Of a stretch of 64,000 bases of DNA, positions 38,220 to 48,834 are shown one piece after another; position 1 is the stretch's first letter; every line of letters begins with the position of its first letter. Location of the stretch: NCBI RefSeq assembly GCF_020873915.1, contig NZ_JAHWGP010000024.1, positions 1 through 64,000 of the forward strand, in the 5' to 3' direction. The stretch is from Streptomyces sp. DH5. Its GTDB lineage: Bacteria; Actinomycetota; Actinomycetes; Streptomycetales; Streptomycetaceae. The notes under the pieces were generated by a model. The model was not told the origin of the DNA. It saw only the letters and a program-made list of their open reading frames with translations, and did no database searches. Made by a program: the position numbers and the translations under genes.

Positions 38220-39219
38220 CACCCGCGGGCGCGGGGTGAGGCCGCCACACGCCGCCCGCCGTCCGGGTCGGGCCGGGGAGCACGCCGTGCGCCGCGGCGC
38301 GTGACGGAGCGCCCCGTGCTCGTCCCGGGCCCCATGGGAGCGGTGGGGGTCTGGACGCCTCGCCGTCCTCGGCGAGCGCCGGTCTGGTTCGTGCGGGCCT
38401 TAGCGGCCCCGGGATGCCGGAGCGGCGTCCGGGACTCGCCCCAGCCCCGGCACCCCCTGTGCCCCGTACGGGGCGCGACGGACGAAGTCGGGTGTGGCGG
38501 GATGACGGCGCCCGCGGCCGGGGGGTCAGGCGCGCGGCCCGCTCGTACGGCGAACGCCGGTCCGCTCCTCCCGGTGCCCGCGGCCGGCTGTCCGGTTCGC
38601 GGCCGGTCCGTGTGGTGCGGATGCGGGTGCGTGCGATGCGTGCGACGGGGGCGTGGATGGGTGACGGGTCCGTGGCCGGGCTCGACCAGTGGGCCTGCTC
38701 GTGGTCGGCGGATGCCGGCTGCCGCCCTCCGCCCGTGACCGGCCGTCCGGTTCCGGACCGGCCCCGCCGGCGCGGCGCTGTACCCGGGGGAGGCGATGAC
38801 CAGGACGTACCGTGCTCCGACGACGCTCGCCGTCCGCGGTGCGGTGACGGCGGACTGGCGACGACCTCCTCGTCCGGCTGGAGCCGCGCGCAGAGCCGGG
38901 CCCCGGCCGGCGCGAGGGCCCGGGCAGCGCCCCGGACCACTTCACCGCGTGTGACGACCTCTCGGTGCCCGGCGCGGCGGAGCGAAGATGCGGACGGGGC
39001 CCGTGGTTGCCGGGGAGCGCCCAGGGCCGCGCCCGGTGCGGGGAGGGGGCACGGTCGAGTCCGCGTGGTCGCGCGGGACACGCAGGCGGGTCCGTACGGG
39101 GCCGCGTCCGCGCGAGGTGCGGGCCGGGCGGACGCCGGTGTCTGCGCCGGACCGCGGAGCCCGGTGCGCGCACCGGCACCGCTGCACGCGCCCCTCCGGG
39201 GGCATGGCAGTCTTGGGGC
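38193..39219. other. ~1 kb between rsmB and rpe without a supportable gene
   Basis: Several long open frames cross this stretch on both strands, but their translations are arginine/proline/glycine-rich shadows with no recognisable domain or proper ribosome site. I find no RNA gene. Where related genomes carry several extra genes between these two loci, this sequence may be the worn-down remainder. A weak -10-like CAGTCT at 39208-39213 precedes the rpe ATG by six bases. Confidence 0.55.
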
Positions 39220-39906
39220 ATGGCCCCGCAGATCAACCCCAGCATCCTGTCCGCCGACTTCGCCCGCCTCGCGGACGAGGCGAAGGCGGTCGAGGGAGCC
39301 GACTGGCTCCATGTCGACGTCATGGACAACCACTTCGTCCCCAACCTCACGCTCGGCGTGCCGGTCGTGGAGTCGCTGGCCCGGGCGACGGACACGCCGC
39401 TGGACTGCCATCTGATGATCGAGGCCCCCGACCGCTGGGCCCCGCAGTACGTCGAGGCCGGAGCCGGATCGGTCACCTTCCACGTCGAGGCCGCCGCCGC
39501 GCCCGTGCGGCTCGCGCGCGAGATCCGGGCCAAGGGCGCCCGCGCGTCCATGGCGCTCAAGCCCGCCACTCCCATCGAGCCGTACGAGGACCTGCTCCCC
39601 GAGCTCGACATGCTGCTGATCATGACGGTTGAGCCCGGCTTCGGCGGGCAGGCGTTCCTGGACATCATGCTGCCGAAGATCCGCCGCACCCGTGAGCTGA
39701 TCAGCAGGCACGGCCTGGAGCTCTGGCTCCAGGTCGACGGCGGGGTCTCGGCCTCCACGATCGAGCGGTGCGCCGACGCCGGCGCCGACGTCTTCGTCGC
39801 GGGTTCCGCCGTGTACGGGGCGTCGGACCCGGCCGAGGCGGTACGTGCACTGCGCAACCAGGCGGAGGCCGCGACGGCCAAGGCGGCGTGGGCATGCGAC
39901 CACTGA
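39220..39906 (+). CDS. rpe: ribulose-phosphate 3-epimerase
   Basis: This 228-aa TIM-barrel enzyme of the pentose phosphate pathway interconverts Ru5P and Xu5P. Signature blocks are [50 protein letters not shown] and [10 protein letters not shown]. The ATG at 39220 gives [10 protein letters not shown]. No Shine-Dalgarno is obvious. A SorC-type sugar regulator follows 102 bases downstream. Confidence 0.96.
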   Translation: MAPQINPSILSADFARLADEAKAVEGADWLHVDVMDNHFVPNLTLGVPVVESLARATDTPLDCHLMIEAPDRWAPQYVEAGAGSVTFHVEAAAAPVRLAREIRAKGARASMALKPATPIEPYEDLLPELDMLLIMTVEPGFGGQAFLDIMLPKIRRTRELISRHGLELWLQVDGGVSASTIERCADAGADVFVAGSAVYGASDPAEAVRALRNQAEAATAKAAWACDH

Positions 39907-40008
39907 GCGTCAGATACATGAACGGCGCCCAGCAGGGCTGATCGACCGCGCCGGATCTGCAAGGATGAACGGCGAATCCAGAGTGTGAACAGCAGTGAGG
40001 AGATCGCC

Positions 40009-41028
40009 GTGTCGGGTATGTCGGCGGGCCGGTCAGCCATGCGGATGGGACCCGCTGAGCTGGTGCAGGCGGCGGCCATGGCCCGCCGCTTCTACCTCGA
40101 GGGCAAATCCAAGATCCAGATCGCCGAGGAGTTCGGCGTCAGCCGCTTCAAGGTGGCCCGGGTCCTGGAGACCGCTCTCGAACGGGATCTCGTACGGATC
40201 GAGATCCGTGTGCCGGCCGAGCTGGACGCCGAGCGCTCCGACGCGCTCCGTGCCCGCTACGGCCTCAGGCACGCCGTCGTGGTCGAGTCCCCGGCCGAGG
40301 CCGCGGAGACACCCGACCCCGAGAACCTGGGAGAGGTGGCCGCCGACCTGCTCGGCGAGCTGGTCAACGAAGGGGATGTGCTGGGGCTGGCCTGGGGCAG
40401 GTCCACCATCCACATGGCGGCTGCCCTGGACCGGCTGCCGCCCTGCACGGTCGTGCAGCTCACGGGCGTGTACGACGCCGGGACCGCCGAGCGCGGCTCG
40501 GTGGAGGCCGTCCGCCGCGCCGCGCAGGTGTCGGGCGGCGACGCCCACCCCATCTACGCGCCGATGCTGCTGCCCGACGAGGCCACCGCGCAGGCGCTGC
40601 GCCACCAGACCGGGATCGCACGGGCCTTCGAGTACTTCGACAAGGTCACCGTCGCCTGCGTCTCCATCGGCTCCTGGGAGCCGGGCATCTCGACGGTGCA
40701 CGACATGCTCAGCGACAAGGAGCGGGCCCACTACGCCTCCCTCGGTGTCGCCGCCGAGATGTCCGCGCACCTCTTCGACGCCGAGGGACGCCGGGTCGGC
40801 CGGGACCTCGGGGAGCGCTGCATCACGGTCAAGACGGACCAGCTGCGCCGTGTTCCGGAGGTCGTCGCGATCGCGGGCGGGCAGCGCAAGGGCCCCGCGA
40901 TCGACGCCGTGCTGCGCTCCGGGCTGGTCACCAGCCTGGTGACGGACACGTCGGCCGCGGACTACCTGATGACCGCGGGACCGGCCCCGCGGTCCGCCCT
41001 CAACCGCGCGGACCCGGATGGCCCCTGA
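40009..41028 (+). CDS. SorC/DeoR-family sugar-binding transcriptional regulator
   Basis: A 339-aa regulator. The N-terminal HTH (about residues 29-50, KSKIQIAEEFGVSRFKVARV) is followed by a sugar-phosphate-binding SorC domain with GLAWGRSTIHMA, QLTGVYDAG and the late GGQRKGPAIDAVLRSG. The GTG at 40009 is chosen for GAGGAGA at 39997-40003, five bases upstream; a GTG at 39985 is also in frame. Its place behind rpe suggests control of pentose or related sugar metabolism, but the effector is unknown. Confidence 0.88.
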   Translation: MSGMSAGRSAMRMGPAELVQAAAMARRFYLEGKSKIQIAEEFGVSRFKVARVLETALERDLVRIEIRVPAELDAERSDALRARYGLRHAVVVESPAEAAETPDPENLGEVAADLLGELVNEGDVLGLAWGRSTIHMAAALDRLPPCTVVQLTGVYDAGTAERGSVEAVRRAAQVSGGDAHPIYAPMLLPDEATAQALRHQTGIARAFEYFDKVTVACVSIGSWEPGISTVHDMLSDKERAHYASLGVAAEMSAHLFDAEGRRVGRDLGERCITVKTDQLRRVPEVVAIAGGQRKGPAIDAVLRSGLVTSLVTDTSAADYLMTAGPAPRSALNRADPDGP

Positions 41029-41034
41029 CGGCGG

Positions 41035-41529
41035 GTGACGCGGAAGCGGACCTGGCAGCATCGACCGCATGGTGCTGAGACGGGCCCTGCTCCCGCGTCT
41101 CCTGGCCTGCCTGCCTGCCTGCCTGCCTGCCTGCCCGTCCTGCCGGCCGGCGACGACGGCGGGGCGCCCGCCCGGGCCGACGGCATGCCCACCGTCCAGG
41201 AGGCCGGCCTGCCCGCCGAGGCACGGCGCACCCTGGACCTCGTCGACGGGGGCGGGCCCTTCCCGTACGAACAGGACGGCTCCGTCTTCGGCGACTTCGA
41301 AGGGCTGCTGCCCCGGCAGGAGCGCGGCCACCACCACGAGTACACCGTGGAGACCCCCGGATCCGACGATCGCGGGGCCCGGCGCATCGTCACCGGCAGG
41401 GACGGCGAGACGTACTGCACCGACGACCGCTACGCATCGTTCACGGCGGTCCTGAGAGGACACACGAACTCGGCGGCCGGCTCGTGGTCGCGCTCGGCCT
41501 CGACGGCGTCACCGACAAGGCCGGCCTGA
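41035..41529 (+). pseudogene. secreted guanyl-specific ribonuclease (RNase Sa/barnase type), frame-disrupted
   Basis: The mature domain (LVDGGGPFPYEQDGSVFGDF, GLLP, HHHEYTVETPG, RGARRIVTG) is clearly microbial RNase. Catalytic Glu and Arg are kept, but the catalytic His of GDHYATF in RNase Sa is Arg here (DDRYASF). The plausible signal peptide (ATG 41069, MVLRRALLPRLLACL) is in another frame; the two frames meet in a (CCTG)7 tract. The intact frame from GTG 41035 lacks a signal-like start. The C-terminus runs 20+ residues past the usual end and overlaps the barstar gene by 46 bases, suggesting a second small indel. It is probably inactive, or phase-variable. Confidence 0.7.
41106..41135 (+). 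repeat. (CCTG)7 tetranucleotide tract
   Basis: Seven perfect CCTG units plus CC. It lies exactly where the ribonuclease signal-peptide frame should join the mature frame. Gaining one unit (+4) or losing two (-8) would fuse ATG 41069 in frame with the ribonuclease domain. Confidence 0.95.
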
Positions 41530-41810
41530 TGGACCGCCGCGCCCGCGCCCTGGACCTGCCCGACTGGTTCGGCCGCAACGGGGACGCCCTGGTGGACTGC
41601 CTCGCCGACCACACCGTGTGGCCCGAGGGCGCGGTGGAGCGGGGGCTGCTGATCGTCGTGCACGACTGGCGGACGTACGCGGCGGCACGCCCCGAGGAGT
41701 GGGCGACCGCCCGGGACGTGTTCGCCGAGGCGGCGGACCGCACCGCCTCCCTCACCGTGGCGCTCGCCCTTGGAGGTTCCTCCGAGCGGCGCTCCGACCG
41801 GCATGGATGA
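41484..41810 (+). CDS. barstar-family ribonuclease inhibitor
   Basis: A 108-aa barstar-like protein (DGVTDKAGLMDRRARALDLPDWFGRNGDALVDCL) expected to bind and block the ribonuclease encoded just upstream. The usual GRNWDAL reads GRNGDAL here. The GTG lacks a Shine-Dalgarno and begins inside the ribonuclease frame; a GAGAGGA at 41454-41460 is too far away, so the true start may be damaged. The last residues (SSERRSDRHG) are hydrophilic. Retention of the inhibitor next to a decaying toxin is a common pattern. Confidence 0.8.
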   Translation: MVALGLDGVTDKAGLMDRRARALDLPDWFGRNGDALVDCLADHTVWPEGAVERGLLIVVHDWRTYAAARPEEWATARDVFAEAADRTASLTVALALGGSSERRSDRHG

Positions 41811-41875
41811 TCCGACCGGGGAGGGCGCCGGGGTCGGCATGGGACAATGAAGTACGTGCTCTTCCCCCTGGCTGA

Positions 41876-43360
<1,485 letters not shown>

Positions 43361-43365
43361 CGGCG

Positions 43366-43382
43366 CGCCCCGGGACGGGGCG
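43366..43382 (+). terminator. short hairpin after guaB1
   Basis: CGCCCCG and CGGGGCG (7 bp) enclose three bases, five bases after the stop. It is weaker than other terminators in the window. Confidence 0.45.
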
Positions 43383-43611
43383 GGTGTGCGGCGGCCCACA
43401 GGGCCTGTGCAACGAACACCCGCCTCACCTCGAGGAACGCAATGATCGTGCGGTGGTGCGCAAGGTTGCTGCATTTCAGGAGCAACGAAGAACCTCGTAG
43501 GGTTACGCGCTGTACGTGGTGCGGCGTGGACCCCGCTCGACGGGTTCCGGCTGTCGCGGGACACCGTCGGTCCCTGCCGCGGAACAACGGCAGCGACGAA
43601 GGAGTCAGCGC

Positions 43612-45093
43612 GTGCTCGACCAAGGCGCACCCCCGCACAACGGCCGTCCCGCCGCCTCGCAGTCCCCGGGGGCCGGTGCGCGTCTCATGCGCCGCAAGCC
43701 CGTGGAACGCCTGGTCGCCGAGGGTGGCCAGGGCGAGGGAGGCTCGCTGCGCCGCTCCCTCGGGCTGTGGCAGCTGACCATGATCAGCATCGGTGCCACC
43801 CTCGGCACCGGCATCTTCGTCGTCCTCGGCGAGGCCGTTCCCAAAGCGGGACCCGCCGTCACGCTGTCCTTCGTCATCGCCGGTCTGACGGCCCTCTTCT
43901 CGGCCCTCTCCTACGCCGAACTGGCCGGCACCATCCCGGTCTCCGGCTCCTCCTACTCGTATGCGTACGCAACGATGGGTGAACTGATCGCCTGGGTCTG
44001 CGGCTGGTGCCTGATGCTGGAGTACGGCGTCTCGGTCGCCGCCGTCGCCGTCGGCTGGGGCGAGTACCTCAACGAACTCCTCGACGGCACCATCGGCGTC
44101 ACGATCCCGGCCGCGCTGTCCGCCCCGCCCGGCGACGGCGGGATCTTCAACCTGCCCGCGCTGATCGTGGTCCTGCTCGCCATGGCTTTCCTGATGGGCG
44201 GCGCCCGCGAGTCCGCCCGCGCCAACACCGTCATGGTGATCGTGAAGATCGGCGCCCTGGTGCTGTTCTGCGTCATCGGCGTCCAGGGCTTCCGCTCCGG
44301 CAACTACGAGAACTTCATGCCGCTCGGCATGGCGGGCGTCAGCGCCGCCGGGGCGACGCTGTTCTTCTCGTACATCGGTTTCGACGCCGCCTCCACCGCC
44401 GGTGAGGAAGCCAAGAACGCCCAGCGCGACCTGCCCCGCGCGATCCTGCTGTCCCTCGCCATCATCACCGCGCTGTACGTCCTGGTCGCCGCGGTCGCCG
44501 TGGGTGCCAAGCCCTGGCAGCGGTTCACCGACTCCGAGGCGTCGCTCGCCCAGATCATGAGCGACGTCACCGGCCAGACCTTCTGGGGCACCCTGCTGGC
44601 GTTCTGCGCCGTCATCGCCATCGCGAGCGTCGTCCTGACCGTGCTCTACGGCCAGACCCGCATCCTGTTCGCCATGTCCCGGGACGGGCTGGTGCCCAAG
44701 GTGTTCGGCAGGGTCAGCCCGAAGACCGGCACACCCCGCGCCAACACCCTGATCGTCTCCCTCTTCTGCGGCGTGCTGGCCGCCGCGATCCCGCTCGGCC
44801 AGCTCGCGGACGCCACCAGCATCGGCACCCTGTTCGCCTTCGCGCTGGTCAACGTGGCCGTCGTGGTGCTGCGCCGGACCCGCCCCGAGATGCCGCGCAC
44901 CTTCCGGGTGCCGCTGTCGCCGGCGCTGCCCGCCGTCGGCTTCGCGTTCTGCCTGTGGATGATGGGCAGCCTGTCCACCGTCACCTGGGTGGTCTTCGGT
45001 GTCTGGATGGCCGTCGGGCTCGTGTTCTACTTCCTGTACGGCTACCGCCGCTCCCGGCTCGCCGCCGCACCGGCCCCTTCGGAAGCGAAGTGA
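43612..45093 (+). CDS. APC family amino acid permease (CAT type)
   Basis: A 493-aa transporter with a hydrophilic 35-residue N-terminus and about 12-14 membrane helices. The first reads GLWQLTMISIGATLGTGIFV, the APC substrate-loop motif. The SYIGFDAASTAGEEAKN block is typical of cationic amino acid transporters. The GTG at 43612 is preceded by AGGAG at 43599-43603. It is followed after 10 bases by an Lrp/AsnC regulator, which may control it. A small inverted repeat (GTTGCT/AGCAAC, 43465-43486) lies in the upstream gap. Confidence 0.92.
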   Translation: MLDQGAPPHNGRPAASQSPGAGARLMRRKPVERLVAEGGQGEGGSLRRSLGLWQLTMISIGATLGTGIFVVLGEAVPKAGPAVTLSFVIAGLTALFSALSYAELAGTIPVSGSSYSYAYATMGELIAWVCGWCLMLEYGVSVAAVAVGWGEYLNELLDGTIGVTIPAALSAPPGDGGIFNLPALIVVLLAMAFLMGGARESARANTVMVIVKIGALVLFCVIGVQGFRSGNYENFMPLGMAGVSAAGATLFFSYIGFDAASTAGEEAKNAQRDLPRAILLSLAIITALYVLVAAVAVGAKPWQRFTDSEASLAQIMSDVTGQTFWGTLLAFCAVIAIASVVLTVLYGQTRILFAMSRDGLVPKVFGRVSPKTGTPRANTLIVSLFCGVLAAAIPLGQLADATSIGTLFAFALVNVAVVVLRRTRPEMPRTFRVPLSPALPAVGFAFCLWMMGSLSTVTWVVFGVWMAVGLVFYFLYGYRRSRLAAAPAPSEAK

Positions 45094-45103
45094 ACCACCC
45101 GCA

Positions 45104-45556
45104 GTGCTGAACGATCTCGACGAACGCATCGTGCACGCCCTCGCCGAGGACGCCCGCCGCTCCTACGCGGACATCGGCCAGCTGATCGGCCTCTCCGCGC
45201 CCGCCGTGAAACGCCGGGTGGACCGGCTGCGCGCCACCGGGGCCATCACCGGATTCACCGTACGGGTGGACCCCGCCGCCCTCGGCTGGGAGACGGAGGG
45301 GTTCGTCGAGATCTACTGCCGCGGCAACACCTCCCCGGAGACCATCCAGCGGGGCCTGGAGCGCTACCAGGAGGTCGTGTCCGCCTCCACCGTCACCGGT
45401 GACGCCGACGCGGTCGCCCAGGTGTTCGCCTCCGACATGCGGCACTTCGAGAGGGTCCTGGAACGCATCGCGGGCGAGCCGTTCGTCGAGCGGACCAAGT
45501 CGGTGCTGGTGCTGTCCCCGCTGCTGCGGCGCTTCTCGTCGGGATCGCCCACGTAG
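45104..45556 (+). CDS. Lrp/AsnC family transcriptional regulator
   Basis: A 150-aa regulator. The N-terminal winged HTH (LDERIVHALAEDARRSYADIG, LSAPAVKRRVDRL) precedes a RAM ligand-binding domain (about 65-140) with VTGDADAVAQV. The GTG lies 10 bases after the permease stop, so the two genes are probably co-transcribed, and the regulator likely senses an amino acid handled by that permease. The effector is unknown. Confidence 0.92.
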   Translation: MLNDLDERIVHALAEDARRSYADIGQLIGLSAPAVKRRVDRLRATGAITGFTVRVDPAALGWETEGFVEIYCRGNTSPETIQRGLERYQEVVSASTVTGDADAVAQVFASDMRHFERVLERIAGEPFVERTKSVLVLSPLLRRFSSGSPT

Positions 45557-45585
45557 GCGGACCCGTTCGGGCGTACGCTGGCCGC

Positions 45586-46323
45586 ATGCGGAGTCGGGAG
45601 GATTCCGGACAAACGGGGATCGGCTCGCCGGTCGATCCGGGCCTCCCGGTGTTCGTCGACCCCACCGGCAGGCGCGCAAGGGTTCTCCGGCGTACCGGAT
45701 ACGCCGTGGCCGGGACGGCCGCCGCGTACCTGGCCGTCCTGGGACTGAGTCTCCTCGGAGCCACCCCCTTCGCCCCGGACGCCCTGCTCCCGCCCCTGCC
45801 CGGGGAGTCCACGGCGCCGACCGCGCCGGAACGGCAGGGGCAGGACGACGGACCCCGGACGCCCAGCGGCGTGCTCGACCCGGACCGCGGCGGAGTGGGC
45901 GACGCCGGAACGGTGGCCGGCCCGGGCTCCCTGCTGGTCCCCCTGCTCACCGCACCCGACGGTCCGCCGCTCGCCCCCGCGACGCCCCCCATCCCGGGCG
46001 ACCCGGTGCCGGCCGAACCGGAACTCCCCGCGCCGGGGGATTCGCCGTCGCCGCAGGAGCCGGACGCCCCCGCCCCGGACGACCCCTCCGCTCCCGACGA
46101 CCCCTCCGCCCCCGCCCCCGAAGACCCGTCCGCACCCGGAACCGGGGGCGACCCCGTCCCACCGCCGCCCCCGGACGACCCGTCCGTCCCCGAACCCCCG
46201 CCCGGAACGCCGCAGCCCACCCCGCCCGCCGAGCCACCGCAGGCGCCCTCCGGTCCACCGGACGGCCCGGACACCACGGGCGGCTCCCCGCCCGGTGACG
46301 CACCCGCGGCCGGTCTCCCGTGA
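45586..46323 (+). CDS. proline-rich single-pass membrane/surface protein
   Basis: A 245-aa protein. Residues 1-35 are cytoplasmic and basic. One membrane helix (about 38-58, GYAVAGTAAAYLAVLGLSLLG) follows. The remaining 185 residues are an outside tail dominated by P, D, A, S and E with repeats of DDPSAP. No folded domain is recognised. Such tails can span the cell wall. Its end overlaps a GTG (46320, GTGA) that looks like the original start of the damaged polysaccharide deacetylase gene, implying a former two-gene wall-modification unit. Confidence 0.8.
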   Translation: MRSREDSGQTGIGSPVDPGLPVFVDPTGRRARVLRRTGYAVAGTAAAYLAVLGLSLLGATPFAPDALLPPLPGESTAPTAPERQGQDDGPRTPSGVLDPDRGGVGDAGTVAGPGSLLVPLLTAPDGPPLAPATPPIPGDPVPAEPELPAPGDSPSPQEPDAPAPDDPSAPDDPSAPAPEDPSAPGTGGDPVPPPPPDDPSVPEPPPGTPQPTPPAEPPQAPSGPPDGPDTTGGSPPGDAPAAGLP

Positions 46324-46753
46324 CGCGCCGCCACTCCCACCGTCCGGTCCGCCCCCCACCGCTGCCCCCGGTCCGCGGCCGAACCGGGCGTCCCCCCGGC
46401 CCCGGCACCGTTTCCGCGTCGTCGTCCCGCTCGTCGTGCTGACCTTCGTCGTCTCGGTGCTGCTGGCCGAGGGGTACACGACCCGGACCTTCTCCGGGGA
46501 CCAGGAGAGGCGCACCGGACAGCCGGCCACCGGGGTGCCCCGGGAGGTCACCGACGGCGGTCCCCTGATGCCGGCGTGGCCCGGCGTCCTCGCCGTACAG
46601 ACCCTCTGCGCGGCCTGCGCCTTCCGCCTCGACGGCGAGAACCTGCGGCCGCTGTGGGCGCTCCCGCTGCAGCGGATCGTCCACCGCCGGCTCATGTACC
46701 TGGTGCTCGTGCAGGCCTGCCTCACCGCCGTCAACGGGTGCCGGCTGCCCTGA
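46295..46753 (+). pseudogene. remnant of bifunctional polysaccharide deacetylase / glycosyltransferase (internal deletion)
   Basis: The 152-aa frame joins the two ends of a protein that is normally about 700 residues. The N-terminal membrane anchor (FRVVVPLVVLTFVVSVLLAE, then GYTTRTF and VPREVTDGGP) runs straight into the C-terminal membrane tail (AFRLDGENLRPLWALPLQ, then RLMYLVLVQACLTA). The deacetylase (NodB) and GT2 catalytic domains are absent. The likely original GTG at 46320 is in a different frame from the anchor, so an early frameshift also occurred. No activity is expected. Confidence 0.65.
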
Positions 46754-46983
46754 CGACGCCCTCAAGCACAGCGGCGACGTCGCGCTGCCGCCCCGGGCTC
46801 CCCGCCCGGGAGCGATGAGTGGCGGCGAGCCCGGTAAACGCCGTGCGGGTCGCGTCACGGCCGCACTAGCATGGGTGTCATGACCTGGCGACATTGATCC
46901 ACCAGCCGTTCCTCCCGAGGGCCGCCTCGGGCGCCGTACGTCCTCCACGTCCGGTGTCCGAACCACCCTCTCGGGAAGGCCTC

Positions 46984-48186
46984 ATGACCCTCACGCCCAC
47001 GCGTGCCCCCGACGTCCGCGTGCGACGGCTGACGACCACGCTGTACGGCTACTCGTTCCTCGAAGAGTTCATCCTGCTGTACCCGGTGTACGCGCTGCTG
47101 TTCAGCGACACCGGCCTGTCGGTCTGGCACCTCTCCTCCCTGTTCGCCCTCTGGTCCGTCACCGCCGTGGTGCTGGAGGTTCCCTCCGGCGTCTGGGCCG
47201 ACGCCGTCTCCCGCCGGCTGCTGCTGTGGCTCGGCCCGCTGCTGACCGCCGCCGGCTTCGCCCTGTGGGTGCTGCTGCCGTCCTACGGTGCCTTCGCGGC
47301 CGGGTTCGTGCTGTGGGGCATCGGCGGCGCGCTCGGCTCCGGCGCGCTGGAGGCGCTCGTCTACGACGAACTGGAGCGGCTCGACGCGGCCGACCGCTAC
47401 GCCCGGATCATGGGCCGGGCCCGCGCGGCCGGACTGGTCGCCGTGATGGCGGCGATGGGACTCGCCGGCCCGGTGTTCTCCTGGGGCGGCCACACCGCCG
47501 TCGGCGCCGCCAGCGTGCTGGTGTGCCTGCTGACGGCGGCCGTGGCACTGCGGTTCCCCGAACACCGCACCCCGGCGACCGGGCACGACACGTGGGCCGC
47601 GACCCTACGGGCCGGTCTCGCCGAGGTCAGCGCCGACCGCTCCGTGCGCGGCGCACTGCTACTGGTTCCGGCCGTGAGCGCCGTGTGGGGCGCGCTGGAC
47701 GAGTACACGCCGCTGCTGGTGCGGGAGACCGGCGTCGCCGACGGCACGGTGCCGTACCTGCTCCTGCTGATCTGGGCCGGCGCCACCGCCGGGAGCCTGC
47801 TGGCGGGGGAGGGCGAGCGGCTGGGGACACGAGGACTCGCCGCCCTGCTGGCCGGCGCCGGAGTCGCGCTCGCCGCCGGTGCGATCGACGGCAGTCCGTG
47901 GGGACTGATCCTCGTCGCCCTGGCCGTCGGCGGATTCCAGGCGGCGAACGTGCTGGCCGACGCCCGCCTCCAGCGGCGCATCCAGGACTCCGGCCGGGCC
48001 ACCCTGACCTCGGTCGCGGGCCTGGGCACGGAACTGGCGACGATCGCGGCCTTCGGCGGCTACGCCCTGATCGCCTCCGGTCACGCCCACGGCATCGCCT
48101 TCGCGGTGTCCGCGGTGCCGTACCTCGCGACGGCGGCGCTCCTGCTCGCCAGGAGGGGAGCGGTGGCGGCCGGGCCACGGTCGTGA
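46984..48186 (+). CDS. MFS transporter
   Basis: A 400-aa major facilitator with 12 predicted helices. FFLEE-type start (YGYSFLEEFILLYPVYALLF) and the motif A-like GVWADAVSRRLLL loop between helices 2 and 3 are visible. No substrate can be inferred. The ATG at 46984 is preceded by GGGAAGG. A -10-like TAGCAT (46867-46872) lies about 110 bases upstream. No regulator is adjacent. Confidence 0.88.
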   Translation: MTLTPTRAPDVRVRRLTTTLYGYSFLEEFILLYPVYALLFSDTGLSVWHLSSLFALWSVTAVVLEVPSGVWADAVSRRLLLWLGPLLTAAGFALWVLLPSYGAFAAGFVLWGIGGALGSGALEALVYDELERLDAADRYARIMGRARAAGLVAVMAAMGLAGPVFSWGGHTAVGAASVLVCLLTAAVALRFPEHRTPATGHDTWAATLRAGLAEVSADRSVRGALLLVPAVSAVWGALDEYTPLLVRETGVADGTVPYLLLLIWAGATAGSLLAGEGERLGTRGLAALLAGAGVALAAGAIDGSPWGLILVALAVGGFQAANVLADARLQRRIQDSGRATLTSVAGLGTELATIAAFGGYALIASGHAHGIAFAVSAVPYLATAALLLARRGAVAAGPRS

Positions 48187-48834
48187 TGCCTCCGCCACTC
48201 GGGTGCCGCCCGGGGCAGGGGCCCGCCCGCGGACCGGCGCGACGAGGTCACCCCGGGAGGGTGGGGGCAAGGACGAGCCGGCCGGCGGGTCCGTTCCCCA
48301 GCCCCGCCGCACGGTAGGCGCTCCGCCCACGCCCCCCGCCGGCCCGGCCCCCACGCCACAAGCCCCCGCTGTTCCCGCGTCCCGCTGTTCCCGCGTCCCG
48401 CTGTTCCCGCGTCCCGCTGTTCCCGCGTCCCGCTGTTCCCGCGGGCAGTCGTGCCGCTGGGGCGGCACGGGTGGGCGCGACGGCACCCCGTGAGCGCCGG
48501 GCTGCGCACACCACCCCCGGCCCGCACCCACGCGGCGACACCCCGTCGGCGCCGGGCCGCGCCGTCCAACCACGCCCGCGCACCGCCCGCCGACGCAGGG
48601 CCGGGTGAGCCACTCCCCGGCCGGCGGCCCGCCCCGCGGACGGGGAGTGCGGACCGGGAACGGAACGGCCCTCGCCCCGCCGCTCGAGCGCCGTGCAACG
48701 AATCGCCGCCGACCCCGCTCCGGACGCAACGAACCGCTCACCGGCGCGCAACGGCTCCTCCTTGTCCGCCCGAGCCGCCCGACCGTACCTTCTATCTGGC
48801 CCCCTGAACCCCCGCGTACCGGTGAGGAACACGC
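48187..48834. other. 648-base gap with a 16-bp tandem repeat
   Basis: No supportable gene lies here; translated frames are low-complexity repeats. The main content is the 16-bp tandem repeat at 48368-48443 (separate entry). The region is very GC-rich with many short hairpins near 48187-48250 that may terminate the MFS transcript. Confidence 0.6.
48368..48443. repeat. 16-bp tandem repeat, 4.75 copies
   Basis: The unit GCTGTTCCCGCGTCCC is repeated four times without error, followed by a 12-base partial copy. There are no unique spacers, so it is not CRISPR. It behaves like a minisatellite and copy number may vary between strains. Confidence 0.95.

Noticed and set aside
38414-39415. 333-aa plus-strand frame between rsmB and rpe
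   Set aside because: Arginine-rich translation without a domain, and its end overlaps rpe in the wrong frame.
48368-48443. CRISPR array
   Set aside because: The 16-bp units are contiguous with no unique spacers and no cas genes are nearby.
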